Source of the DNA: Alcanivoracaceae bacterium
Lineage (GTDB): Bacteria > Pseudomonadota > Gammaproteobacteria > Pseudomonadales > Alcanivoracaceae
NCBI GenBank assembly: GCA_023146255.1
Contig: JAGLCJ010000012.1
Location: 62,001 to 126,000, forward strand
Reading direction: 5' to 3'
Length of the DNA: 64,000 nt
A model generated the notes under the pieces. That model made no database searches and was not told the origin of the DNA. It was given only the letters and a program-made list of their open reading frames with translations. Of the stretch, positions 1 to 7,757 are shown in pieces (the stretch's first letter is position 1; each line of letters starts with the position of its first letter). The position numbers were made by a program, and so were the translations under genes.

Positions 1-1391
1 AGATTAGGCACCGCATCACTGCAGGGGAACCAGTCCGGCACAGTGAAATCCACGTCTGTTCCGGGCGTGGCCAGCGCACCATTAGGAATAATGATCAAAC
101 CATTGTTGCCGGTAAAACCCGCCGTGTCATAGATAACCATATAAGCGCAGAAAGCCTCATCGACCAATGCCAGACAGCTGCTATTGTCCCTCACCTGGAC
201 AGTAAAGGAGCGCTCGTCGGAACCACCGGTATCACGCTCTGGAGCGAGGTAATAAACAACGTGCAACCCTGACGCCAATGCCACCTGACGCTGGGTGATC
301 TGTGCAAACGCTCCAGCCAAACCTGAAGTATCCGACACCTGAATCACATTACCCTTCGACCCGGTCAGATCATCGGTGATCTCACGCAAGGCAGTCACAT
401 CAACACTGGCACCGATACCGACTGCAAAAAACTGCCGCCCTTCGACATCGTCCTCAATATCTGAATAGGTCTGGGCGGTTGTATTGTGCGTGCCATCGGT
501 AATGAGAATGGCGAATCCGATATCAGCAGTATCGATCAGCACGAAATCTTGCCAGGACTGCCCGGCCGCGAGCACAGCTCCATACAAATTGGTCGACGAG
601 TCGCGCAGAAACGGATCTCTGGGGATGGCATCTATCGCTGCAGTAAGAGCCACCTGATCATCGGTATAGCCTGTTAGCTGCGTCACGCTACCGTCAAAGA
701 CGAAAATCGAGACCAGCTGGAAAGGCTGCATGCCATCGACGGCCACTTGAGCTGCCTGCTTGATCACGTCGATGTCGAGAGCAGTGAAGCTGCGGCTGAT
801 ATCCAGAACCAGCGCCGTACGCAAAGTCAGATTCGTCAGCGGAATGGCTTCCACATGAATGGGGGCTTCCGTAGTGCTGAAAATCTCATTGTCATCGGAA
901 TTGAAGAAGCGGAAATCATCAACCGTGGCGCCGGTACGGGCATTGCCATTCAGATCGACAATCCCTACGGTCAGGGAAATCAAAGAAGGCTGAGTGGCCG
1001 CCGCTGTCCAGGCGCGCATCTGGAAAGGGCTGTCGCCCAAAGGGATCGCCGTGTTGATGCCGCTGCCACAGAAAACAACCTGAACAGCACCGCTGGCAGT
1101 GATCTGAGTCAGGCCATTACTGAAACGGCAGGTCTTCCCCACCGGAGACTGCGTCACCGTAAGAGTGTAGCCGCTATCCAGATTGACCGTTGTGGCAAAA
1201 GTGCTGACGCCATTTGCCGTTACCGTCAAGGTTTCGGCACCCAGAGTCACTTCCATTTGTTCTGCGACATCAAGACCACTGACATCAATCTGCGGACTGG
1301 CGAACACCAGACCTTCGGTATCGTTGTCTACGCCACAGGCTGACAGAATCATGCATGCCGCAACTACGGCCAGTTTCTTATACTGTTTCAT
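1..1391 (-). CDS. vWA-domain lipoprotein, 3' end cut by window edge
   Basis: The reading frame is open from the ATG at 1391 to the window edge, so the C-terminus is missing and about 463 codons are visible. The N-terminus is a lipoprotein signal with lipobox LSAC ending near residue 19, so the protein is probably an envelope lipoprotein. A von Willebrand A domain is supported by the MIDAS motif DISRS at residues 197-201 and by LITDG with Asp at about residue 299. Such domains bind metal and mediate protein or matrix contacts. An in-frame ATG at 1400 is an alternative start; ACGGA about 8 nt upstream favours 1391. The gene lies 44 bp behind the beta-barrel gene and probably shares its transcript. 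Function is unknown; adhesion or surface binding is inference. Confidence 0.75.
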   Translation of the reverse strand, partial: MKQYKKLAVVAACMILSACGVDNDTEGLVFASPQIDVSGLDVAEQMEVTLGAETLTVTANGVSTFATTVNLDSGYTLTVTQSPVGKTCRFSNGLTQITASGAVQVVFCGSGINTAIPLGDSPFQMRAWTAAATQPSLISLTVGIVDLNGNARTGATVDDFRFFNSDDNEIFSTTEAPIHVEAIPLTNLTLRTALVLDISRSFTALDIDVIKQAAQVAVDGMQPFQLVSIFVFDGSVTQLTGYTDDQVALTAAIDAIPRDPFLRDSSTNLYGAVLAAGQSWQDFVLIDTADIGFAILITDGTHNTTAQTYSDIEDDVEGRQFFAVGIGASVDVTALREITDDLTGSKGNVIQVSDTSGLAGAFAQITQRQVALASGLHVVYYLAPERDTGGSDERSFTVQVRDNSSCLALVDEAFCAYMVIYDTAGFTGNNGLIIIPNGALATPGTDVDFTVPDWFPCSDAVPN

Positions 1392-1435
1392 TGTTATCAT
1401 TCCGTTTGCCCGCTGCTGGTCAGAGCGCCGTCAGA

Positions 1436-1963
1436 TCAGAACCTGTAGAAAGCACCCACCGACGGGCCTTTACGACCGAGGGCATCAAACGGCTCGCCGG
1501 TCATCGCCCAGTACTCAACGTTCAGGCCAAGACGCTCGCCGAAGCCCAGATCGAACCCGGCGGCATAACCCAAATCCTGAAGAGTAGCCGACGCATCGTC
1601 AAAACTTTCCTTGATGTAGGTATAGCTCAGGCCGACGTACGGCACGAAGCCGCCGAATTGCTTCTGAACACGAAAGAACCCGCCTACAAAGTAGTCATTA
1701 CGGTATTCCTGCGTGCCCTGCTCTTCCGGTACGACCGTAGCGCCGACGCGCAGCTCCGAAGCGAAGTGATCATTGATCTTGCCGCCCACCCGAATCATCA
1801 GATCGCCGGTTTCTTCTTTGCTGTCATCAAAAAAACGGTCATCGCTCTCGATCTGAATGTAACTCAAGGCAATGTAGCCAGGGTAAAAATCATCCGCTAC
1901 CGACAGCGAAGAAACCCCGCACAACAGTGCACCGGCGGCCAGGGTTGCAATAATTTTGTTCAT
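1436..1963 (-). CDS. small outer-membrane beta-barrel protein
   Basis: 175 aa with a clear Sec signal (MNKIIATLAAGALLCGVSSLSVA, cleavage near residue 23). The mature part alternates polar and hydrophobic residues in strands (for example GYIALSYIQIES, FVPYVGLSYTYI) and ends in GAFYRF, the terminal aromatic typical of Bam-assembled barrels. Length fits an eight-stranded OmpA/OmpX-like porin-fold protein. It sits between a small membrane protein gene (41 bp upstream) and a vWA lipoprotein gene (44 bp downstream) on the same strand, which suggests one surface-associated operon. No specific family could be named from motifs alone. Confidence 0.7.
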   Translation of the reverse strand: MNKIIATLAAGALLCGVSSLSVADDFYPGYIALSYIQIESDDRFFDDSKEETGDLMIRVGGKINDHFASELRVGATVVPEEQGTQEYRNDYFVGGFFRVQKQFGGFVPYVGLSYTYIKESFDDASATLQDLGYAAGFDLGFGERLGLNVEYWAMTGEPFDALGRKGPSVGAFYRF

Positions 1964-2004
1964 CTTGTTCTCTCCATCTGCGAGATGAGTGCCGAGCGGT
2001 TGGT

Positions 2005-2370
2005 TTAACCAGCGTTTTCGCGGTTGGCCTTGATCGTTTCACGCTCGTTCTGCAACTGGTCATGCTGCGCCGGGGTGCAGCCCAGGCAACGCAAAAAGGT
2101 TGCTCTGGCCGGCGCCTTGACCAGGCTTTCAGAGGTTTCATGAACGTTATTACCGATCAGGCTGAACGGCAGGGTGACGGTAAACAGTCCCAGACCAATC
2201 GCAGTACTCAACAACAGGACAGGGCGGGCAAACACGGCATCCGCCACCATTGCGATTTCCCCCGGACGATCACTGTTTGGGTCGAAGGCATGAGCCATCG
2301 GCGCCCAACCTGCGAACAGAAAAGTGAAGGCGAGGACCGAGGCCAGGACCGGGCGCTTTGCTCGCAGCAT
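2005..2370 (-). CDS. uncharacterised exported or membrane protein
   Basis: 121 aa, not recognised. The N-terminal segment (residues about 8-29, ending AHA) is a good signal peptide or first membrane helix. A second hydrophobic stretch at residues about 49-73 (PVLLLSTAIGLGLFTVTLPFSLIG) would make a membrane helix. The C-terminus is charged and holds a CLGC motif near residue 96, possibly a metal or disulfide pair. It is first in the same-strand group with the beta-barrel and vWA lipoprotein genes. Function is unknown; a role in assembly or delivery of those proteins is only a guess from position. Confidence 0.6.
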   Translation of the reverse strand: MLRAKRPVLASVLAFTFLFAGWAPMAHAFDPNSDRPGEIAMVADAVFARPVLLLSTAIGLGLFTVTLPFSLIGNNVHETSESLVKAPARATFLRCLGCTPAQHDQLQNERETIKANRENAG

Positions 2371-2488
2371 GATGGAACCCTCTGATTGCTTGTTATAGTT
2401 AAAGTAGTGCTGCCATTATGGCTTCTAAGTTCTTAATAAACCGGCAATTGCTCACAATCTACACTTTTGATTCCATCGCGGCAACCCA

Positions 2489-3298
2489 TCAGCGTTGACA
2501 TTCCGGGCAATAGCAGGTCGCCCTCTGTCCATGCCGGGTGGCGCGTAGCCTGATGCCACAAACTGCGCAGGGTTCACCACCACGGCCGTACACCGACAGC
2601 GCCTGAGCGAAGTAGCCCGGCTGACCATCAGCACGGGTAAAGTCGCGCAGAGTGGTGCCGCCTGCCTGAATGGCCCGGACCAGCACTTCTCGAATGCTCT
2701 GCGCCAGCCGGTCATAGCGGGCCCTGCTGACCCGCCCGGCCTGCCTCGAGGGGTGAATGCCGGCCAGAAACAGGCTTTCCTGCGCATAGATGTTGCCGAC
2801 CCCGACGACCGTGTGGTTGTCCATGATAAAGGTCTTCACCGACTGCTTGCGGCCAGCGGCTCTGGCCGCCAGCCAGGCGCCATCAAAGTCGGGCCCGAGC
2901 GGCTCCGGGCCGAGATGATCGAGCAGGGGGTGATGGTCAGGCGTGGCCGTCCACAGCACCGAGCCAAACCGGCGCGGATCATTGAGGCGCAACAGCTGTC
3001 CGCTGCTGAGCTCGATATCAACATGGTCATGCTTGCCCGCAGGCGTCCCCTTCGGCAGTACCCGCAGGCTGCCGGACATGCCCAGATGGATCAGCATCTG
3101 TCCGGCCGGCAGATCAATCAGCAGGAACTTTGCCCGGCGGCGGACGGACTTAACCGGTGTCCGGCGCAGATTGATGACCTCCGCCGGTACCGGCCAGCGC
3201 AGTTGCGGCTGACGCACCTGAACCCGGACGATGCTGACCCCCTCCAGATGGGGGGCTATTCCACGGCAGGTAGTCTCTACTTCAGGTAGCTCGGGCAT
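2489..3298 (-). CDS. mutM: formamidopyrimidine-DNA glycosylase MutM (Fpg)
   Basis: Base-excision repair glycosylase/AP lyase that removes 8-oxoguanine and ring-opened purines. 269 aa from the ATG at 3298, which gives the invariant N-terminus MPELPEVET whose Pro after Met is the catalytic nucleophile; the frame is open further upstream to 3334 but that leader is not family-like. LPKGTP carries the conserved beta-hairpin lysine, IMDNHTVVGVGNIYAQE is the helix-two-turn-helix region, and the C-terminal Cys4 zinc finger reads CAVC...CPEC. The length is normal. It is divergent from the desaturase gene at 3387, and the 88 bp between them must hold both promoters. Confidence 0.96.
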   Translation of the reverse strand: MPELPEVETTCRGIAPHLEGVSIVRVQVRQPQLRWPVPAEVINLRRTPVKSVRRRAKFLLIDLPAGQMLIHLGMSGSLRVLPKGTPAGKHDHVDIELSSGQLLRLNDPRRFGSVLWTATPDHHPLLDHLGPEPLGPDFDGAWLAARAAGRKQSVKTFIMDNHTVVGVGNIYAQESLFLAGIHPSRQAGRVSRARYDRLAQSIREVLVRAIQAGGTTLRDFTRADGQPGYFAQALSVYGRGGEPCAVCGIRLRATRHGQRATCYCPECQR

Positions 3299-3386
3299 AA
3301 AAGTGTCACCATCGGCACTGTTTACTGAACGCACATTCGCGCAGAATCACCCACGCTACAAAGACAAACAACGCAGTGGAACCCTC

Positions 3387-4571
3387 ATGAGTCTGAACGG
3401 TCTGTTTTCCCCATCCGCCTGGCAGGTGGTGCTGATCATCCTTGCCCTGACGCACGTTACTATTGTCAGTGTCACCGTCTACCTGCATCGCCATTCTGCC
3501 CACCGGGCACTGGATCTGCACCCGGCACTGGCACATTTCTTCCGCTTCTGGCTGTGGCTGAGCACCGCCACCAACACCAAAGAGTGGACCTCTATTCACC
3601 GCAAGCACCATGCCTTCTGTGAAACTGAAAAAGACCCGCATAGCCCGGTGATCTTCGGTATCAGCAAGGTGCTGCGTGAAGGCGCCGAGCTGTATCAGGC
3701 TGAAGCACGCAATCAGGAAACTCTGGACCGATTTGGCGCCGGCACCCCGGACGACTGGATCGAGCGCAACCTGTACAGCCGCTTCCCGAATCTCGGCATC
3801 GCCTTTATGGGCGCCATTAACCTTATCTGCTTCGGGCCGATCGGCATCACCATCTGGGCAGTGCAGATGATGTGGATTCCGGTATTTGCTGCCGGCGTCA
3901 TCAACGGCATTGGCCACTTCTGGGGTTACCGCAACTTCGAGTGTCGTGACGCCTCCCGCAACATTGTCCCGTGGGGCATCCTGATTGGTGGTGAAGAGCT
4001 GCATAACAACCATCACACCTACCCGAACTCGGCCAAGCTGTCGGTGCGCCGCTTCGAGTTCGACATGGGCTGGGCCTGGATTCGCCTGTTCGAGAAGCTG
4101 CATCTGGCCAAGGTCAATAAAGTGCCGCCCCGGCCAGTGTTTGCCGAGGACAAGAACAGCATTGATATGGATACCCTGCGCGCCCTGATGCAGAACCGCT
4201 TCCAGGTGATGGCGCGCTACCGCCGCGAAGTGATCGTGCCGGTATTTCAGGAAGAGAAGGCCCGGGCATCCGAAGCCACTCGGGCATTTTTCCGCCGTGC
4301 CGGCGCCCTGCTGCACCGCGAGGACACCCTGATCAATGAAAGCGGCCGGGAGAAACTCGGGCGACTGATGTCAGAGAGTGAAACACTGGCCGCCATCTAC
4401 CAGTTCCGTCTGCGCCTGCAGGATATCTGGTCACGTACCAGCCAAAACTCTCAGGAGATGGTCGATGCCCTGCGCGCCTGGTGCGCTGAGGCAGAAGCTT
4501 CCGGGATCCGCTCACTGGAAGAGTTCTCTGCCAAACTGAAGGCTTACACGGTAGCGCCCAACGCTGCCTGA
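3387..4571 (+). CDS. desA: acyl-lipid/acyl-CoA delta-9-type fatty acid desaturase (DesA-like)
   Basis: Integral membrane di-iron desaturase predicted to put a double bond into saturated acyl chains. 394 aa from the ATG at 3387, preceded by GTGGA at a 6-nt distance; a longer open frame upstream overlaps the mutM promoter region and is not used. The three histidine boxes are HRHSAHR, HRKHH and HNNHH, in family order and spacing, with membrane segments between. The pattern NTKEWTSIHRKHHAFCETEKDPHSP resembles Pseudomonas DesA (PA0286). The C-terminal 130 residues are soluble and charged. It is divergent from mutM and ends at a strong two-way terminator. The symbol rests on family resemblance. Confidence 0.85.
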   Translation: MSLNGLFSPSAWQVVLIILALTHVTIVSVTVYLHRHSAHRALDLHPALAHFFRFWLWLSTATNTKEWTSIHRKHHAFCETEKDPHSPVIFGISKVLREGAELYQAEARNQETLDRFGAGTPDDWIERNLYSRFPNLGIAFMGAINLICFGPIGITIWAVQMMWIPVFAAGVINGIGHFWGYRNFECRDASRNIVPWGILIGGEELHNNHHTYPNSAKLSVRRFEFDMGWAWIRLFEKLHLAKVNKVPPRPVFAEDKNSIDMDTLRALMQNRFQVMARYRREVIVPVFQEEKARASEATRAFFRRAGALLHREDTLINESGREKLGRLMSESETLAAIYQFRLRLQDIWSRTSQNSQEMVDALRAWCAEAEASGIRSLEEFSAKLKAYTVAPNAA

Positions 4572-4589
4572 GGCTGCCGCCCTGTCACC

Positions 4590-4640
4590 GGCCGCCCTTC
4601 GGGCGGCCACAAAAAAGCCCGGCATTGCCGGGCTTTTTTT
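4590..4640. terminator. bidirectional intrinsic terminator (two hairpins)
   Basis: The first hairpin is GGCCGCCC-TTC-GGGCGGCC (4590-4608). The second, AAAAAAGCCCGGC-ATT-GCCGGGCTTTTTTT (4611-4640), has A and T tracts on both sides, so it can stop transcription from the desaturase (plus) and from rpmG (minus). Confidence 0.92.
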
Positions 4641-4665
4641 GTGCCGATCAGCAGGCTCGAAGAGC

Positions 4666-4836
4666 TTACTTGATCTTGCCTTCCTTATACGGGACGTACT
4701 TGCGCAGAACCGGGTCAAACTTGTTCATTTCCAGTTTTTCCGGGTGGTTACGCTTGTTCTTGGTGGTGGTATAAAAGTGACCGGTACCACCAGTAGAAAC
4801 CAGCTTGATCTTTTCACGAGCGCCGCTCTTGGCCAT
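4666..4836 (-). CDS. rpmG: 50S ribosomal protein L33
   Basis: 56-aa basic ribosomal protein read directly from the sequence: MAKSGAREKIKLVSTGGTGH, then the conserved FYTTTKNKRN and a C-terminus KYVPYKEGKIK. It has no cysteine, so this is the zinc-independent (C-) form. The start at 4836 has AAGGAGAC just upstream. It follows rpmB by 11 bp, the standard rpmB-rpmG pair, and ends in front of the shared terminator at 4611-4640. Confidence 0.97.
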   Translation of the reverse strand: MAKSGAREKIKLVSTGGTGHFYTTTKNKRNHPEKLEMNKFDPVLRKYVPYKEGKIK

Positions 4837-4847
4837 GACCTGTCTCC

Positions 4848-5084
4848 TTAGACCTTGATGCCACGGGCACGGACGTCGGTCAGGACCGCATCAATACCCA
4901 GCTTGTCGATGATCCGCATGCCCTTCGAGGAGACGCGCAGACGCACAAAACGCTTCTCGGACTCGACCCAGAAGCGGTGGTGGTGCAAATTCGGCTCGAA
5001 ACGACGCTTGGTCTTGATGTTCGAGTGAGAAACATGGTGGCCCGTAATCGGACGCTTCCCGGTAACCTGGCAAACTCTGGACAT
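4848..5084 (-). CDS. rpmB: 50S ribosomal protein L28
   Basis: 78 aa, beginning MSRVCQVTGKRPITGHHVSH, the family signature, with NIKTKRRFEPN and ending ARGIKV. The start at 5084 is supported by GGAG 8 nt upstream. The frame is open further upstream but that part overlaps the promoter and radC. It is the first gene of rpmB-rpmG, and a good sigma-70-type promoter lies about 50 bp upstream. Confidence 0.97.
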   Translation of the reverse strand: MSRVCQVTGKRPITGHHVSHSNIKTKRRFEPNLHHHRFWVESEKRFVRLRVSSKGMRIIDKLGIDAVLTDVRARGIKV

Positions 5085-5135
5085 TGTCTTGCTCCGACAT
5101 CGATCACGGGGGAGACGCCCCCGGAAAAGGCGCGT

Positions 5136-5164
5136 TTTATACCAGAAGGGCACCGGGGGTACAA
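5136..5164 (-). promoter_or_regulatory. predicted sigma-70 promoter of rpmB-rpmG
   Basis: Read on the minus strand: TTGTAC (-35), exactly 17 bp, then TATAAA (-10), followed by a GC-rich discriminator (ACGCGCC). The predicted start of transcription is about 45 bp before the rpmB start codon. Confidence 0.6.
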
Positions 5165-5199
5165 GCATCCAAAAGCAAATGCCCGATATGACCGACCCG

Positions 5200-5874
5200 C
5201 TACAGCCAGCCGCGCTCCGCCAGCGACACCCAATGGTCGTCGCCAATGACCAGATGATCCAGCACCCGGACATCCACCAGACCCACTGCTTCCACCAGCC
5301 GCCGGGTAATGGAGCGATCTGCCTCACTCGGCTCGGCGACGCCGGAGGGGTGATTATGCGCCAGTATCAATGCCGCCGCATTGTGTTCCAGACAACGCCG
5401 GACCACCTCCCGCGGATACACCGCTGCGCCGTCAATGGTACCTCGGAACAGCTCTTCGAACGCCACCACCCGGTGCTTGTTGTCGAGAAACAGACAGGCA
5501 AATACTTCATGCGGATAGCGGCGCAACTTGGCCAGCAAAAAGCGTCCGGCGTCTTCAGGCCTTGTCAGTGAATGCTCGCGTACCAGCCCGGCCTCAAGAT
5601 AACGGCGACCAAGCTCCAGCGCCCCCAACAATTGTGCAAGACGGGCATCACCCAGCCCGGATTGCCGCCTTAGCCGTGCCGGCGGCGCATCCAGCAATCC
5701 ACGCAAACCGCCGCTGCTGGCCAGCAGGTCACGGCCCATATCCACTGCGGTACGACCGCGACTGCCAGTGCGCAGCAAGATCGCCAGCAACTCCGCATCG
5801 CTGAGCGCTTCCGCACCGCGCTGCAGAAGTTTTTCCCTCGGCCTCTCGCCGGCCGGCCAGTCACTGATGGCCAT
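5200..5874 (-). CDS. radC: RadC-family JAB/MPN-domain protein
   Basis: 224 aa from the ATG at 5874 (MAISDWPAGERPREKLL, the usual start); an ATG at 5892 would add six residues. An N-terminal helix-hairpin-helix region (SGLGDARLAQLLGALELGRR) precedes an MPN/JAMM-type metalloprotease-like domain with the signature HNHPSG and a downstream Asp (EAD). Despite its name, a direct role of RadC in repair is not established. The gene is divergent from coaBC, as in Pseudomonas. Confidence 0.92.
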   Translation of the reverse strand: MAISDWPAGERPREKLLQRGAEALSDAELLAILLRTGSRGRTAVDMGRDLLASSGGLRGLLDAPPARLRRQSGLGDARLAQLLGALELGRRYLEAGLVREHSLTRPEDAGRFLLAKLRRYPHEVFACLFLDNKHRVVAFEELFRGTIDGAAVYPREVVRRCLEHNAAALILAHNHPSGVAEPSEADRSITRRLVEAVGLVDVRVLDHLVIGDDHWVSLAERGWL

Positions 5875-6055
5875 ATCACCCGCCTGATACATTTAAGACA
5901 GGCCACCTTGAACCCGCTCTGTATGTCCGTCTGCCAGCCGATGGCATCAATCGCCGTGGGAGATCAACCCAAAGTGGGCGGTCACTACGCAACCCAGAGC
6001 GGCAGTGGTACGCTAGGCACCCTTTTACGTCTTTCGCCTGAAGCGACCCTTCGCC

Positions 6056-7258
6056 ATGGAACGTCTGGTCAACAAGCGCATCCTGCTGGGTGTGACCGGT
6101 GGCATTGCCGCCTACAAGAGTGCCGAACTGGTGCGGCGGCTGCAGGATGCCGGCGCCGAAGTGCGCGTGGTCATGACCAGTGGTGCTTGCGAGTTCATCA
6201 CCCCACTGACCATGCAGGCTCTGTCCGGCAACCCGGTCCACACTACCCTGCTGGACCCGGAAGCAGAGGCCGGCATGGGCCATATCGAACTGGCTCGCTG
6301 GGCTGATCTGGTGCTGGTGGCGCCGGCCAGTGCCAATTTCATGGCCCGGCTCGCCTACGGTCACGCCAATGACCTGCTCTCGACCCTGTGTCTGGCCACC
6401 AGCGCGCCGATTGCCATTGCCCCGGCAATGAACCAGCAGATGTGGGCCGATCCCGCCACCCAGCGCAATTTGCTGATCCTGCAGGAAAAGGCGATTCACA
6501 TATTCGGCCCTGCCTCCGGCAGTCAGGCCTGTGGTGACGTTGGCCCCGGGCGGATGCTGGAGCCGGGCGAGATCGCGCTGGCAGCCGCCAATGTCTTCGA
6601 TCACAAGATGCTGACCGGACGCCACGTGGTGATCACCGCCGGGCCCACGCGCGAAGCCATCGACCCGGTCCGCTATATCACCAACAAGAGCTCCGGCAAG
6701 ATGGGTTTCGCCCTTGCCGAAGCCGCAGCAGAGGCCGGCGCCCGCGTCACCCTGATTGCCGGCCCGGTAAATCTGCCGACCCCGGCGCGGGTAAAGCGTC
6801 AGGATGTCACCCGCGCCCTTGATATGTATGAGGCCTGTCTGGACGTGGTTGCCGCCGGCTGCGACATCTTTATCGCCACCGCTGCAGTGGCCGATTACCG
6901 GCCAATGGTTACCGCCGATCACAAGATCAAGAAATCCACTGAAGAAGTGCACCTGACCCTGATCAAGAATCCGGACATTGTTGCGGCCGTTTCTGCCCAC
7001 CAGAATCGACCGTTCACCGTCGGCTTCGCCGCCGAGACCCGCGATGTCATCAATTACGCTCAGGGCAAACTGGAAAACAAGAAGCTCGACATGATCGCCA
7101 CCAATGACGTGTCCGGAGAAAACGTTGGCTTTAACAGCGACAACAACGCCGTGACGGTGATCTGGCCGGGTGGCCACAAGGTTCTACCGCTGGCTACAAA
7201 ACGGCAGATTGCCAAGCAGCTGATCGAGCTGATTGCGATCCGTCAGGGCCGCAAATAA
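6056..7258 (+). CDS. coaBC: bifunctional phosphopantothenoylcysteine decarboxylase/synthetase CoaBC
   Basis: Coenzyme A biosynthesis: the C-terminal CoaB half joins 4'-phosphopantothenate to cysteine using CTP, and the N-terminal CoaC half decarboxylates the product with FMN. 400 aa, full length. The CoaC half shows GVTGGIAAYK, the substrate motif PAMN and the GSQACGDVGPGR loop with the catalytic Cys. The CoaB half begins near residue 188 (VVITAGPTREAIDPVRYITN) and shows AAVADYRP. The start at 6056 gives the family N-terminus. dut follows after 13 bp, the conserved coaBC-dut-algC-argB order. Confidence 0.97.
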   Translation: MERLVNKRILLGVTGGIAAYKSAELVRRLQDAGAEVRVVMTSGACEFITPLTMQALSGNPVHTTLLDPEAEAGMGHIELARWADLVLVAPASANFMARLAYGHANDLLSTLCLATSAPIAIAPAMNQQMWADPATQRNLLILQEKAIHIFGPASGSQACGDVGPGRMLEPGEIALAAANVFDHKMLTGRHVVITAGPTREAIDPVRYITNKSSGKMGFALAEAAAEAGARVTLIAGPVNLPTPARVKRQDVTRALDMYEACLDVVAAGCDIFIATAAVADYRPMVTADHKIKKSTEEVHLTLIKNPDIVAAVSAHQNRPFTVGFAAETRDVINYAQGKLENKKLDMIATNDVSGENVGFNSDNNAVTVIWPGGHKVLPLATKRQIAKQLIELIAIRQGRK

Positions 7259-7271
7259 ATCAGGAGCAGGA

Positions 7272-7724
7272 ATGGAATTGCAGTTCCGTATTCTCGACCC
7301 AAGGCTAGGCCATGAATTTCCGCTGCCGAGCCATGCCACCGGAGGCGCCGCCGGACTTGATCTGCGCGCCATGGTAAAAGAAACGACAGTGATCGCACCC
7401 GGTCAGACTCTGCTGTTACCGACCGGCATGGCCATTTATATCGAGGACCCGGGATACGCGGGCTTGATTCTGCCGCGCTCCGGGCTCGGGCATAAACATG
7501 GCATCGTGCTGGGCAATCTGGTGGGACTGATTGACGCGGATTATCAGGGCGAGTTGATGGTGTCATGCTGGAACCGTGGCGATCACAGCTTCACCATTGA
7601 ACCGGGTGACCGCATTGCCCAGCTGGTTATCGTTCCAGTTCAGCAGGTATCCCTGCAGCAGGTCGAAAGTTTCACCGTCACCGATCGTGGCGAGGGCGGC
7701 TTTGGTCACAGCGGCCGGCGTTAA
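7272..7724 (+). CDS. dut: deoxyuridine 5'-triphosphate nucleotidohydrolase
   Basis: Cleaves dUTP to dUMP and pyrophosphate, keeping uracil out of DNA and feeding dTMP synthesis. 150 aa from the ATG at 7272 with AGGAGCAGGA directly upstream; the frame is open back to 7233 inside coaBC but that start lacks a ribosome site. All five trimeric dUTPase motifs are present: AAGLDLRAM, PRSGLGHKHG, GLIDADYQGE, RIAQLVIVP and the C-terminal RGEGGFGHSG. Confidence 0.97.
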   Translation: MELQFRILDPRLGHEFPLPSHATGGAAGLDLRAMVKETTVIAPGQTLLLPTGMAIYIEDPGYAGLILPRSGLGHKHGIVLGNLVGLIDADYQGELMVSCWNRGDHSFTIEPGDRIAQLVIVPVQQVSLQQVESFTVTDRGEGGFGHSGRR

Positions 7725-7757
7725 GCGCTGGTTAGTGGATTCAGAGGGGGTCAGATA

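Noticed and set aside
747..2008. Plus-strand open frames across the first 2 kb
   Set aside because: Antisense to the vWA lipoprotein and beta-barrel genes, which have signal peptides and motifs.
5876..7177. 433-aa minus-strand open frame over coaBC
   Set aside because: Shadow of coaBC; His/Gly-rich and not protein-like.
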